This document shows, in pieces, positions 8,670-19,189 of a stretch of 64,000 bases of DNA. Location of the stretch: assembly GCA_036321105.1 (NCBI GenBank), contig JAYEPQ010000014.1, positions 6,584,889 through 6,648,888 on the forward strand, written 5' to 3'. This DNA comes from Dracaena cambodiana. Taxonomy: Eukaryota > Streptophyta > Magnoliopsida > Asparagales > Asparagaceae. Positions within the stretch are counted from its first letter, which is position 1. Every line of letters begins with the position of its first letter. The translations under genes were made by a program, and so were the position numbers. A model generated the notes under the pieces. It made no database searches. It was not told the DNA's origin and saw only the letters and a list, made by a program, of their open reading frames with translations.

Positions 8670-9179
8670 TTACTTCGACTCCCTTCTTAAACTTCTGTCA
8701 TTTTCCTTCCTTTTGTCATTATCAATAGACAGAGCAATACTTGTAGAAATTATACTCTCACACATGCTCTTTTTCATCAATTCATCATTCATAATAGTAC
8801 TCATAATATCATCAAATTTAAGAGCAGTATTGAAAGTTTTGTTAATGGCCATAACAATATTACTCCAACTATCCGATAACGAACACATAAACATCAAAGT
8901 TTTAATATCATCGGCAAAGACAAACTCTAAGAGTTCAAGTTGTGCCCATAATATATTAAATTCGTTCAAATGATTAACAACTGAACTATCATAAAAGATT
9001 CTCAAGTTAAAAAACTTTTTCATTAGAAACAGTCTATTTGAAACAGAAGGCTTCTCATAAAATATAGGCAATGCTGACATCAAATCTGAAGTGGTTTTCT
9101 CTTTGGATACGTTGAACACAACCTGTTTTGTCAGGCACAATCGAATCTGCCCCAAATCCCTCCTGTCCAAAATTCTCAC
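8670..9179 (-). pseudogene. Copia gag (UBN2 type) fragment
   Basis: A 169-codon frame reads LPIFYEKPSVSNRLFLMKKF, NEFNILWAQLE and LMFMCSLSDSWSNIVMAINK, the usual layout of copia gag nucleocapsid domains. The zinc knuckle expected further on lies in broken sequence (8520-8670). Gag would form the virus-like particle. No full-length protein is possible here. Confidence 0.75.
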
Positions 9180-9376
9180 TCCTCATCAGTCATCTTTTCT
9201 GGATGTTCTCCAAACAGTGGTTGATGTAAATTTTTCTGATATAAATAATCTTATATCTGCAACTTTCACCATTGAAGGTCTGTCTCATTAAATTTTTCAA
9301 TCTTTTCCTTCCTATCTTCCGCCATAACTTGCACTCAAAATCAACACCAATCTGAGCAAAATTTGATTCGAACCAA

Positions 9377-9389
9377 GACTCTGATACCA
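9377..9389 (-). other. Copia primer-binding site (tRNA-iMet)
   Basis: On the minus strand this reads TGGTATCAGAGTC, the common plant copia site complementary to the 3' end of initiator tRNA-Met. It is two bases from the LTR end (…GCTAACA). Confidence 0.85.
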
Positions 9390-11281
9390 ATTGTTAGCAA
9401 ATAATACTAATACCAATGCAACAACCAGCGGAATCTATAGTTAACCGAAGAGAAAAATAGCAGAGACAGTGAACACGCAGATTTAACATGGTTCAGCAAT
9501 ATGCCACATCCACGGGGACACAATCAAAAACTTCCACTATACAACAACAACAAGTAAGCCTATTATCCCAAGTATTTGAGGTAGGCTATATGAACCAAAA
9601 AAGAATCACGCCGGATCGATCATTTTGATATTCCTTCTCCAGTTCATTTCTATCAAGTAATATCTCCTTATTTAAACCTCTAGACTCCATATCTTTGTGT
9701 ATCACCTCCATCCATGTTTTCTTCGGTCTTCCCTTCATTCTTTTAATTTGTCCTACATTGATAAACTCCTCTCTTCGAGTTGGTGCACTTGTAGGCCTAT
9801 GTTGCACATGACCAAACCATCGTAAGCGATTTTCTCACATCTTCTCATTATGGGAGCTACACCTAGCTTAGCACGAATATCTTCATTTCTCACTTTATCT
9901 CTCGTAGTGTTGCCGCACATCCAACGGAGCATGCGCATGTCGCTACACTTCTCTTCTGGGAATGACGTTTCTTTATAGCCTAACATTCCGTGCCATATAA
10001 TAAAATTGGCCTAATAATAGTCCTATAAAATTTTCCTTTTAATCTTAACAGAATGTTACGGTTGCATAAAATACCTGTTGCCCTCCTCCATTTCAACCAG
10101 CTAGCTTGTATCCTATGGTTAACATCATTATCGATCTCTCCATCATTCTGAATAATAGAACCCAAATATCTAAACTGACTGTTCATTTGTATCTCTTGCC
10201 TATCCAGTTTTACAATATTATAGTTTATGATCCGTTGTATACTAAATTTACACACCATATACTCTGTTTTAGACCTATTCAATCTAAAACCTTTAGATTT
10301 TAATGTATACCTCTATAACTCTAACTTGACATTTACCCCTTCTATTGTTTCATCAATTAAGACAATATCATTAGCAAATAGCATATACCAAGGTATCTCA
10401 TACTGAATGGTTTTAGTAAACTCATCCATCACTATAGCAAATAAGAATGGGCTCAATGCAGATCCTTGATGTAATCCAATTGTGATAGAAAAATCACTTG
10501 TTAAACCACAACATGTTCTGATATTGGCCACTACTCCACCATACATGTCTTTAATTATATCGATATACTTGATGGGAACTCTTTTCTTCATCAGTGTCCA
10601 CCATATTATCTCTCGTGGAATTTTATTATAGGCTTTCTCTAAGTCAATAAATACCATATGCAAATCTCTATTTCTCTCTCGATATTGCTCTATAAGTTGA
10701 CAAAATAAATGAATAGCAGCTGTCGTCGATCGCCCCGGCATAAATCCAAACTGGTTCTCCGATATTTTAACAGTTTGTCGCAATCTATGTTTAATTACCC
10801 TTTTCCAAAGCTTCATAGTGTGACACATGAGTTTTATTCCCGCATAGTTAGAACAACTCTGAATGTCTCCCGTATTCTTATACAGAGATACTAGGGTACT
10901 CTTCCTCCATTCATTTGGCATTTTCTTAGTTTGCCAAATCATATTAAAAAGATCTATTAGCCACCTCACACCAATCCCTCCTAAGTATCTCCATACCTCT
11001 ATAGGAATCTCATCTGGACCAACAGTTTTTCTTAATTTCATCATCTTCAAATCCTCTTTTACTTCAGACTCTTTGATTATGCGCATAAAACTACAATTAA
11101 TATCCTCACATTGAATAGTAAGATCTCCCAAATCTTGAGTAAAACTACTATTATATAATCTATCAAAACAATTTTTCCATCTTTCTTTAATCTTTTTGTC
11201 TCGAACTAGAACTGTTTGATCCTCATCTTTAATACACTTTATAGTACATAAGTATTTAGACTTTCTCTCTCTTATTCGAGC

Positions 11282-11283
<2 letters not shown>

Positions 11284-11361
<78 letters not shown>
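11284..11361. repeat. (TA)n microsatellite inside the LINE coding region
   Basis: About 39 TA units lie within the LINE RT frame and translate as an Ile-Tyr run. They are probably a post-insertion expansion. Confidence 0.95.
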
Positions 11362-11363
<2 letters not shown>

Positions 11364-11481
11364 TTTTCAACCTCTTTATTATCTAACTTCTCGTACACTT
11401 GTTTATATAATTTAGTTTTTGCATCCCGAATAGCTTTCTTAGTATCCTTCTTTACTAGTTTATATTTCTCAAAACTTATTC

Positions 11482-11482
<1 letters not shown>

Positions 11483-11515
<33 letters not shown>
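11483..11515. repeat. (ATT)n microsatellite inside the LINE coding region
   Basis: About 11 ATT units encode an Asn run on the minus strand. This is a second expansion in the same LINE. Confidence 0.9.
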
Positions 11516-11517
<2 letters not shown>

Positions 11518-13100
11518 AATCTCTATAATTGATCTTAATAGCATTTTTTACCTCTTCATTCCACCATGATATATCCTTACATGGTGAAGCACCGCCCCTC
11601 GACTCACCGAATATATGTTTAGCTATTCTTTTAATGCAGCTAGCCATTTTATTTCATGTTACATTAGGATCATCATGGTCCCTCCAATCTGCTTCTTGTA
11701 CTACTGTATCTACAAAAACTTTTTGATTACTTTCTAATCGCCACCACTTAATTTTAGGATCTAAATTACACTTAATTTTTCTAAGTTTCTGTCTAATCTG
11801 AATATCTAAAAATAAGAGTTTATATTGGATAACTACACTCTCACTTGACACTACCTTACAATCGATACAACTAACTCTATCTATCCTCCTAGTTAAAAAG
11901 AAATTTATTTGGCTTGCATTCGATCCACTTTTAGAAGTAACTAAGTGAGAAACTCTCTTTTTAAATCAAGTATTCACTAAAATTAAATCATAAGACAAAG
12001 TAAAATCTAGAATTGAGTTACCTGCTTTATTTCTTTTTCCAAAACCAAATCCTCCATGTACACTATCAAACACATTACGACTAGTTCCTACATGCTCATT
12101 GAGATCACCACCAATAAATAGTTTTTTTCTAGCAGGTATTTCTTGTACTATCTCATCTAGATCCTCCCAAAATTGATGTTTACTGGATTCATTAAGTCCT
12201 ATTTGTGGTGCATAGGCGCTAATGACATTAAAAATCTCTCCATATAAAATAAGTTTAACTAATAAAATTTTATTACCCTTCCTCCTAACCTCCACTATAT
12301 TCCCAAGTAATTGTTTATCTATGATCATACCTACCCATTTACGATTTCTATCTCTACCCGTATACCAAAGTTTATAGCTCCAAGGCTATATGACTTTAGC
12401 TTTCTCACAGACCCACTTAGTCTCTTGCACGCACAAAATATTAACCCTCCTTCTAATCATAACATCAACTAACTCTGCTAATCTATCCGTAAGGAAACTT
12501 ATATTCCATGATGCCAACCGAAATTTATGTTTATGTTTATGAGCTAACTCCTTTACCCCCATCCGCTCTTTAAGATGTGGGAACTCTCTTATATTTGACA
12601 CCACATCTAGGCACAGACATGGCGCGTCGCTTCTGGGCAACGACCTAGCAACCCTTACACATTTTTCACTACACCCGGGCTTCTATGTAGCGCGTCACTC
12701 AGTAGGGAACGCCCCAACGAAATTCATATTTTGGCTCATTTCATAATATGTGACAATATTTTACGTTGGCTGTCACTGGCCTACCACAACTCTCCTCCTT
12801 ATCCTAGCTTGGGACAAACAGTGTATAGCATTGGCGGAGTTAATCAAAAGCTCCCACTATATCAAATAAAAAATTACAACTCTCTTTGGCTCAACCACAA
12901 GAGAGAAATCAATGAAATTATACAAGATACAGGATCAAACTCTAATATCTTGATACAATGATTTTCCTCTTTACTTCAGCCGCCGAAAATCCTGAAAGAA
13001 ACTCCGAAAGAAGTCTCTTGCCTTCTTTCTTTTCTTTCCTTGCTTTCGACCAAAAGACAGAAGCAGCCGCCCACACAAATTATTCTCTCTCTCTACACCC

Positions 13101-13102
<2 letters not shown>

Positions 13103-13160
<58 letters not shown>
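13103..13160. repeat. (TA)n microsatellite
   Basis: About 29 TA units lie between the copia LTR remnant and a dispersed repeat copy. Confidence 0.95.
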
Positions 13161-13162
<2 letters not shown>

Positions 13163-13184
13163 AATAAGTTATATGAGCTAGTGT

Positions 13185-13530
13185 TGAAAAAATAATGGTC
13201 AATTAAGTATTGTATTTAGCTACATTATCTCTTTCCAATTTTAAAAAAGATTCTGAATTCAATTTTTATTAAGAACTCAATTTAGTTAATATTTTAAATA
13301 TATAATTTTGTAAAAATATATGTCTATGAGATTTGATTAAAAAAAATATAATTATAAGGATGATCAACAAAAAATCAAATATAACTAACCAACAATTCCT
13401 TCTTCTCTAACAGCTTTCCATGGAATCATCTCTGGAAGAGAGGGTTGGATACACTCCATTAATCTTTTTGAACAGTAATCCACTTGAAATTAATTAAGAT
13501 ATATGGATTTTGGAATAATGAGTGCATATA
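13185..13530 (+). repeat. Dispersed repeat X, uninterrupted copy
   Basis: It contains AATAATGGTCAATTAAGTAT, TGATCAACAAAAAATCAAAT and GGAATCATCTCTGGAAGAGA in order. The same order occurs at 52390-52589 and 53891-54013, where a 1.3 kb retroposon separates the two parts. This copy shows the empty site (ATAACTAACCAACAATTCC). No gene is seen. Confidence 0.8.
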
Positions 13531-13732
13531 TGAGAAAATAGAAAATTTACCAGCGGCGAAAGGAGTTCCTTCACTAACGCATATGTGGTTTAATAAAATA
13601 ATTACATATGGCATCACTCAAAATAATAAATAAAATAACTCTTAATCGCTCTCTGACTAGCATCACGAGTAATTATTTTATTGGACACATAAGTGCTACT
13701 AAAGAAACTCCCTTCATGATGAATTTAAGCTT

Positions 13733-13736
<4 letters not shown>
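13531..13736. mobile_element. Foldback MITE, diverged copy
   Basis: The left arm (AAATTTACCAGCGGCGAAAG, TTAATAAAATAATTACATATGG) is a reverse-complement match of the right arm (TAATTATTTTATTGGACACA, AAAGAAACTCCCTTCATGAT). The arms are the same sequences as in the better-preserved element at 13779-13988. It has no coding capacity. Confidence 0.75.

Positions 13737-13777
<41 letters not shown>
13735..13777. repeat. (TA)n microsatellite between two MITEs
   Basis: About 21 TA units separate the two foldback elements. Confidence 0.95.
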
Positions 13778-13778
<1 letters not shown>

Positions 13779-13780
<2 letters not shown>

Positions 13781-13986
13781 TAAACGGGAAATTCACCGGC
13801 GGTGAAGGGAGTTTCTTCACTGCCGTTTAAGTGGTCCAATAAATTTATTACATGTGGCACCACTCAAAGGGCGGTTAAGGAAATTTATTTATTTGTTATT
13901 TTGAATGACGCCACGTGTAATAATTTTATTGGACCACCTAAGCGGCGGTGAAGAAACTCCCTTCACCGCCGGTGTATTTCCCGTTT

Positions 13987-13988
<2 letters not shown>
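13779..13988. mobile_element. Foldback MITE with about 85-bp arms
   Basis: The left arm starts GTAAACGGGAAATTCACCGG and the right arm, reversed, starts GGAAACGGGAAATACACCGG. The match continues through GGTGAAGGGAGTTTCTTCAC and GGTCCAATAAA. It is flanked on both sides by (TA)n, consistent with a TA target. The superfamily is not assigned. Confidence 0.85.

Positions 13989-14048
<60 letters not shown>
13989..14048. repeat. (TA)n microsatellite
   Basis: About 30 TA units follow the second MITE directly. Confidence 0.95.
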
Positions 14049-14049
<1 letters not shown>

Positions 14050-14218
14050 CTACAGTCCAACTAATTGAAACATACATTAAAAAAAAAATTGAAAATACAC
14101 ATTTTTGCTTAAACATAAAGCCATGCTAAACAGTAGTAAACACAAGATTACGCCTATATATAATCTCTACTTTTGTTCTCTCGTTGCATTCTTCGCCATG
14201 GAAGAGAACCGAAAAGAA

Positions 14219-14231
14219 AAAAAAAAGAGAG

Positions 14232-14279
<48 letters not shown>
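14219..14279. repeat. Long A-rich tract just upstream of the P450 relic
   Basis: An almost pure A run of about 47 bases ends three bases before the relic's ATG codon. It is part of a longer A/G-rich leader (14211-14279). Confidence 0.95.
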
Positions 14280-14281
<2 letters not shown>

Positions 14282-15491
14282 ATGGATTTTAAATCAATCC
14301 TGGGCAGTCTAGGCCTCTCAAAACACATCCTCTCCTCCGCCTGCTTCTTCTTCCTCATCAACCTCTGCCGCCGCGGCTGGGCCGCCCTGCTTCCCATCAA
14401 CTGGCCCGTCATCGGCATGCTCCCAGTCCTCATCCTCAACTTCCACCGCCTCCACGACTCCCTCGTCGACATCCTTTCCTCCGCGGACCGCCACATATAC
14501 CTTTTCAAGGGCCCGCTGCTCGTAGGCACCGACGCCCTCCTCACCTGTGACCCAGCCAACGTCCAGCACGTCTGCACTCTCAACCACGCCAACTACCCCA
14601 AAGGCTCCGACTTTGCCGAGATCTTCGACATCCTCGGCCACGGCATCTTCTGCTCCAACGGTGAATCGTGGCAGTCGCAGCGCCGGATGGCCCAATCCCT
14701 CATGGTCAACCGTGTGACTACAAGTCCTTCGTGCTCCAGACCCACCCCGACATTGCCGGTGGCCGCCTTGTGCCGCTCCTCGACCTCTGGGCTGAGTCAG
14801 GTGAGACACTAGACCTCGAAAAGGCTTTCAAAGCTACGACTTTCAACATCATGTGCATCTCTTCCTTCGAGCTCGATGACAAGTTCCTCCGTAACACGGC
14901 CCTTACGCTGATGATCGCCGGCAAGGATGCCTTCGGCATCTCGCTCACTTGGCTCTTCTAGTTGCTCTGCAAGAACGAACACATGGAGCACAAGATCCTT
15001 GAAGAGCTGAGAGCGAACGATTTCAGCAATTCCAATGATCTCGACCTCACCTCGCTGGTGTACCTCCACAAGGCAGTGTGTGAGGCGATGCGGCTGTACC
15101 CGCCGGTGCCATTCGAACACAAGGGGGTGGCAAGAGCCGACATGCTTCCGAGTGGGCACAAGGTGGGGCCAGGGACGGCAGTCATGTTCTCATTATACGC
15201 AATGGGGAGGATGGAGGTGGTATTGGGGAAGGACTGCCTGGAGATGAGGCAGGAGTGACGGATAATGGAGAGCGGGAAGGCGAGGCACGTGCCGACGTAC
15301 AGGTTTCCAGTATTCAACGCCGGGTCACAGGGCTGCATAGGGAAGGAGGTGGGGCTGCTGCAGATCAAGGCTGTGGCCGCAGCAGTGGTGTGGAGGTGAT
15401 GGAGGAGAGGGCGGTGGTGCCAGAGAATTCAGTGTTCTTGGGGACTCGGAATGGAATGTACGTTAGGAGGAGGAACAGGGTGCATGCTTGA
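14282..15491 (+). pseudogene. Cytochrome P450 pseudogene, CYP96-like
   Basis: The ATG at 14282 follows the A tract. The N-terminus has a hydrophobic anchor then LPINWPVIGMLPVLILNFHR, DPANVQHVCTLNHANYPKG and FDILGHGIFCSNGESWQSQR, as in CYP96 fatty-acid/alkane mid-chain hydroxylases of the endoplasmic reticulum. Lesions: a frameshift near 14707-14716; a deletion between the FELDDKFLRN segment and the I helix; a TAG at 14959-14961 where the family has Trp; loss of the region between the K helix and the heme loop; and a further frameshift near 15398. The K helix is visible (VCEAMRLYPPVPFEHKG) and the heme loop reads FNAGSQGCIGKE, with Gln in place of the usual Arg. It would be about 510 residues if whole. 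Local GC is far above its surroundings. Confidence 0.88.
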
Positions 15492-15552
15492 TGTTGAACA
15501 CCCATGTACGTACGCTTGCATTGCATTGTGTTCAAATGTGCGATTGCTAAAA

Positions 15553-16190
15553 GGAACAATTACAACGAGACAACTAATCCTTCTATCCCAACGACTTGGA
15601 GTAGTAAAAAGAGAATCACATTAGATCCACCACATGAATGGTACTTCCAATGGTACTTCACCAATCATTCATATGTGCCTTTATTTAAACTTTTAAAATT
15701 TATATTTTTTTCCGTATAGCCTCCGCCCATAATTTTTAATCGTCCATTCACTCTTTTAATTTATTTTATGTTGATAAATTTTAATTATCGAACTAGTAAA
15801 TTAGTAGGTCTAAATTATACATGATCAAATCATCATACCTAATTTTTTTCACACATTCTCTTCAATAAAGGTTACACTTAATTTAGCATAAACATTCTCA
15901 TTTCTCATTTTAGAAGGGAAGCCTTAGCGCAACGGTAAAGATTATCGCCATGTGACCTGGAGGTCACGGATTCGAGTCGTAGAAACAGCGTCTTACAGTA
16001 AAAAAGTAAAGTAAGGCTGCGTACAAAAGACCTAAGTGGTCCGATCCTTCCCCGAACCCCGAGCATAGCGGAAGCTTTGTAGCACCGGACTGTCCTTTTT
16101 ATTCTCATTTCTCATTTTACCTCTCCTAATATTATCATACATTCTTTGAAACATAAATATATCTGGTACACTCCTCTTTTATGACATAAG
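15553..16190 (-). mobile_element. Decayed 5'-truncated RTE LINE relic
   Basis: Read on the plus strand, the order of motifs follows the 3' end of the LINE at 9542. It has an ACAAC-rich start, CCTTCTATCCCAACGACTTG, then CATTCACTCTTTTAATTTAT, then GATCAAATCATCATACCTAA, each with a counterpart at 9550-9910. It is much more diverged than that copy and was later split by a SINE (15913-16100). Confidence 0.7.
15913..16100 (+). mobile_element. Au-family SINE (188 bp)
   Basis: It begins GAAGGGAAGCCTTAGCGCAA and includes a pol III A-box region (TAGCGCAACGG) and B box (GGTCACGGATTCGAGTC). The Au body follows (AAGGCTGCGTACAAAAGACC, CCTTCCCCGAACCCCG, GCACCGGACTGTCCTTTTT). It is flanked by a perfect 19-base target duplication (15894-15912 and 16101-16119, ATTCTCATTTCTCATTTTA). 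It was mobilised by a LINE; it is not a tRNA gene. Confidence 0.95.
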
Positions 16191-17140
16191 TCAAAAATTG
16201 ATTATGGGACAATTACATAACTGAACAAGAGTTATATCATTGATAGCTAATGAATCTTGTCTCTACTGACAATGTGATATTGTTCAATAACATAACTTCT
16301 TTATACATAGAAATTAGGGAAATTCTACTTACGAAATATTTAAGTTACTAGTAAGTTTTAATTAGAAAAAAGAAAAAAGAGTTCACTAATTGGATTCAAA
16401 AAAATTGTGCATTTAGGTTAATGTAAATAGGAAATAAAGTAAGTCTACAAAGTAAGTGGTAATCACAAATTAATGCAGTGAAAAAGAGTTGCGAGTTAAG
16501 TAAAAATAAAACTGGTGCAAAGCCGATAATAATTACTATATTTGTATTTTTCCGAACTTAAATGAGTACAAATATGAATATTACTCGGATGTTAAATTTC
16601 CAATTCATATTCAACAGTACTGTATGCCCAAAATTGGAGATTTCTTTTCCATTGCCATTACAAATCGATTATAATAAATAAAAAAGTACAAATCTTAATT
16701 TCAAATTACAAAAGAAAAAAAAAAAGAGATAACTTTTTTCCTTATATGTTGTTGCGGGCTTTCTTGGGCAACGAGGGAAGATGAATCTTATCTTCCGTTA
16801 ATGATCTGAATCCTATCTTTTGTTGACCATCTGAATGCTTGTTGGCTTTTGTTAATCCAAGTTCAAAATCTCTCTACAAAAAAAAAAAAATAATAACAGG
16901 AATATTAAGAGTTCTCTTCTTTTTTTGGATATTGTTGATTCCTCCCCATTTCTTTTGGGCTCCTCTCTTGGATCCTCCTTTTTTTTTTTTTTTTTCCTTG
17001 AAGAAGACTATTTATAACCATCACCAAGCGTAACCATTCCAGTATTTTCTCCCCCTATCTCTTTGTAATAGGCGTATCAAATTCCACGTTATGAGTAAGT
17101 GAAGAGTCACTCACTCATGCATTATGGGAGAAATGATTCT
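16190..17140. other. AT-rich intergenic DNA with dispersed repeat Y
   Basis: 16330-16660 contains repeat Y (GAGTTCACTAATTGGATTC, GTGCATTTAGGTTAATGTAA, GAATATTACTCGGATGTTAA). It is also present at 37440-37646 plus 38205-38420. 16730-17140 has A and T runs and no recognisable gene. Some features resemble an LTR, but no ends could be fixed. Confidence 0.5.
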
Positions 17141-17149
17141 GCACGCTCT

Positions 17150-17450
17150 CCTAAATTTTTAGCGGAGCGTTGCAACATGCATTACAGACAGAATTCATTC
17201 TGCACGCCTACTTGGGAGTGCGTTCCTAGACGCGACGCACGCGCTGTGCTCCTAGGCACGTGATGCGCGCGTCGCGATCTTGAGCACACGCGCCACTCTT
17301 TGGGCACACACACCATGCTCCCGAGTTGCGCACGCTCCTGAGTACGCACGCCTGGAATGCACATGCGCTCCTAGCGCACGCGTGCTAGGGAGGCGTGCAC
17401 TCCTAGGCGCGAGGCCGTTCACCGGATGCATGCATGTGGCGCTCTTGTTT
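17150..17450. repeat. GC-rich block with degenerate CTCCTAGGCGCG motif
   Basis: The block is strongly CpG-rich within AT-rich DNA. Variants of (G)CTCCTAG(G)CGC recur near 17225, 17250, 17335, 17367 and 17400, mixed with CACGCG/GCGCAC strings. Open frames here are incidental. It ends about 90 bases before the A2 target site. Confidence 0.5.
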
Positions 17451-17537
17451 CGGCTGATTATTTTGATTTTTTTTAATGCTTACAAGTACCAAATGCAAAT
17501 TTGGATAAAATTCAGTTATTACACTTATATTATTAGT

Positions 17538-18211
17538 TGTTCGCAGCAGAAATTTATTGCCTTCCTTCCATTGAATTAACTTAAATTACAATGAAAGAGA
17601 ACAAGAGAAAAAGAACAAACGAGAGGATTTATAGTATATCGCTCTCTTTTACAATATAAACATGGGATCTGTGTGGCGATGGGATCTAACTAGTAGTTCT
17701 TTTGGACGATTTGACGATAAACACTTCTCTTGAAGATGGCAGCCGACTGTAGAACTGATCTTCTCTGGTCTTGATTCGTTCAAGGCTCTATGCGTAACTC
17801 GAACTTCTCCAAAACTCCAGAAAAAGATCCCTAGGGCTTCTTCAAAGGGGTATTTATAACTTTAGGATGATTTGATAATTTCTATCTAAATAAAATTTGT
17901 ACTCATCAAGGATTCTAATTAAATATCTTAGTTTTGATTTAAATCTCTTGATTTAGAGTTCTGATCGGACTTAATTTGGGTATTTGGATAAGCCCAAATT
18001 ATAATCTCAATCAATTTGAGATTCTGGTTATCTGCTCACGCGGAACTAATCGCATTAAAACGCGGAGCTAAGAAACCAGAACACGGAGCTATTGATTAGC
18101 TCCGCGTTTTACTCAAACGCGAGGCTAAAATAGCCAAACGCGGAGTTATGGAGTTAGCTCCGCATTCTGTTATGGAAAATCTTATTTTCTTAGAAATTTT
18201 CACTGCCAACA
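17538..18211 (-). repeat. 3' LTR of A2 (674 bp)
   Basis: Its plus-strand ends are TGTTCGCAGCAG and CACTGCCAACA. It contains the LTR sequence GGCTCTATGCGTAACTCGAA that also seeds the 113-bp array, and alternating CGCGGAG/CTCCGCG motifs at 18040-18170. Confidence 0.95.
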
Positions 18212-18230
18212 GAACCCCCTCCAAAGTTTT
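18212..18230 (-). other. Polypurine tract of A2
   Basis: On the minus strand it reads AAAACTTTGGAGGGGGTTC immediately before the LTR, identical to A1. Confidence 0.85.
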
Positions 18231-18561
18231 TAAAATGGCTTAGAGTTTAGCAAATTTTGAAATACTTTGGATCTTCAAATTAAAAACGCGGAGTAAAAAT
18301 ACCAAGTTATCTTCGTGTTTCATATACCTGCGCGGAGCTAAATAGCTTCGCTTTTCAGTGAGTAACTGCTCAGTAATTAGTCTGATTCTCGCACCGAATA
18401 CCAAGAGGCGGATTTTCTCATTTAAATAGAGTCTCTAACTTTTCTTCTTTACCTCATTAGAAGAATCCAAGAATCCAGAGTTCAGGCGACCGAGCGACTC
18501 ATGTGAATGAGTGATCTTCGACCGGACTTCCTTCGATTTTCCATAGATTTTCATCATTAGA

Positions 18562-18685
18562 ATGTCACCTAAGAAGAGTACGGCGTCGCGCGCCTCCTCA
18601 CCATCGGCGGCCGGTGTTAGCAGCGGTGGCAGCGACCGAGAAAGCGGACACAGCGGCGAACCAGTTCATGTCGCGCCCATTGGAG
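18562..18685 (+). CDS. Antisense gene, exon 1 (A2 copy)
   Basis: It is encoded opposite to the element. ATG 18562 starts MSPKKSTASRASSPSAAG and continues SSGGSDRESGHSGEPV, ending VAPIG. A donor GGAG|GTAAAAATC follows at 18685/18686. The A1 exon at 7136 aligns over its whole length, as does the following intron segment. The product is Ser/Gly-rich and basic at the start, with no known domain. The continuation is a remnant of exon 2 at 19573-19683; the RDR fragment lies between them on the other strand. Confidence 0.5.
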
Positions 18686-19189
18686 GTAAAAATCTCAACT
18701 TTTGGACTCCTTAGAACAATTTTGGATTGTTTTGGCTCGGTTTTAACCGACCAACCATTTTTGTACCGGCAAGATCGCCGTTTTCCGACCGTAAGGCTTG
18801 GAGAAGAAAGAGAAGACGGAGAAGACCTCTGGTCTTCTTCTACGCGAAGCTATCGCCTCATCCTCGTGTTTGAGACGCGGGGCTATTTTGACTAGCTGTC
18901 GCGTTTCCATGCGAGGCAATGAATTTTAGCTTCGCGAGTGAAACGTGAGGCTATCTCCTTAACTGCGCGCGGAGTTATTTTTAGCTCCGCGATTTTATAC
19001 TTAGAAGATTTTTCGAGTTTTGTAAAACTTTTTCTAACTCTTGATTCTTCTTTTGCAGTGAGGTATTCGGACCAGATCCTTTTTGAAGAGGAGTGCATGT
19101 GGCTCTACCAATCTGGTAACTTGCTGATATTTCTACCCAGCATAGAGCGTAGCTATCCCCTGATATATCTTCAAAGGCTAGCCATGCAC

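Larger units (their letters stand above)
8309..9389 (-). mobile_element. Decayed Ty1/copia element, 5' internal part
   Basis: The minus strand carries, from right to left, a primer site for initiator tRNA-Met, a copia gag and the start of a protease/zinc region. It is then cut by the A1 LTR at 8308. The remainder would lie to the left of A1, outside the window. Frames are broken, so it is a relic. Confidence 0.8.
9586..12640 (-). pseudogene. RTE LINE polyprotein: AP endonuclease and reverse transcriptase
   Basis: From the 5' side on the minus strand, 12640-12386 reads FRLASWNISFLTDRLAELVD then NILCVQETKW, the endonuclease N-terminus. 12328-11966 reads VISAYAPQIGLNESSKHQFW, KLFIGGDLNEHVG, the endonuclease core. 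11647-10313 is the RT: PDEIPIEVWRYLGGIG, FMPGRSTTAAIHLF, MVFIDLEKAYNKIPREIIWW, GLHQGSALSPFLFAIVMDE. The catalytic box appears as FANDIVL (usually FADDIVL). 10282-9586 holds the C-terminal region (FRYLGSIIQNDGEIDNDVNHRIQ, MLRWMCG). Several frameshifts and a (TA)n expansion inside the RT frame show it is dead. Confidence 0.85.
9542..12841 (-). mobile_element. RTE-type LINE, apparently full length (3.3 kb)
   Basis: This non-LTR retrotransposon on the minus strand has an endonuclease domain followed by reverse transcriptase. It ends in a short (TTG)n tail instead of poly(A), which is typical of RTE elements. A 20-base target duplication with two mismatches flanks it (9522-9541 and 12842-12861), so both ends are defined and the length fits a full RTE. 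It landed in the LTR of the copia relic. Frames are interrupted, so it is inactive. Confidence 0.85.
9392..13100 (-). repeat. 5' LTR of the decayed copia element, split by a LINE
   Basis: The LTR runs from 9392 rightwards to 9541 and continues at 12842 after the LINE. The outer limit near 13100 could not be placed exactly because the sequence runs into a TA microsatellite. Confidence 0.6.

Noticed and set aside
8569..8973. 134-codon plus-strand frame
   Set aside because: Antisense shadow of the copia gag relic on the minus strand.
14167..14592. 141-codon minus-strand frame, and 14318-14809 minus
   Set aside because: Shadows of the GC-rich P450 relic and its A tract; no domain seen.
15913..15990. 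tRNA gene
   Set aside because: A and B boxes are present, but there is no cloverleaf with acceptor stem. The sequence continues as an Au SINE with its own target duplication.
17182..17579. Frames across the CpG-rich block
   Set aside because: Repetitive Cys/Arg/His-rich translations of a repeated DNA motif on both strands; no gene support.
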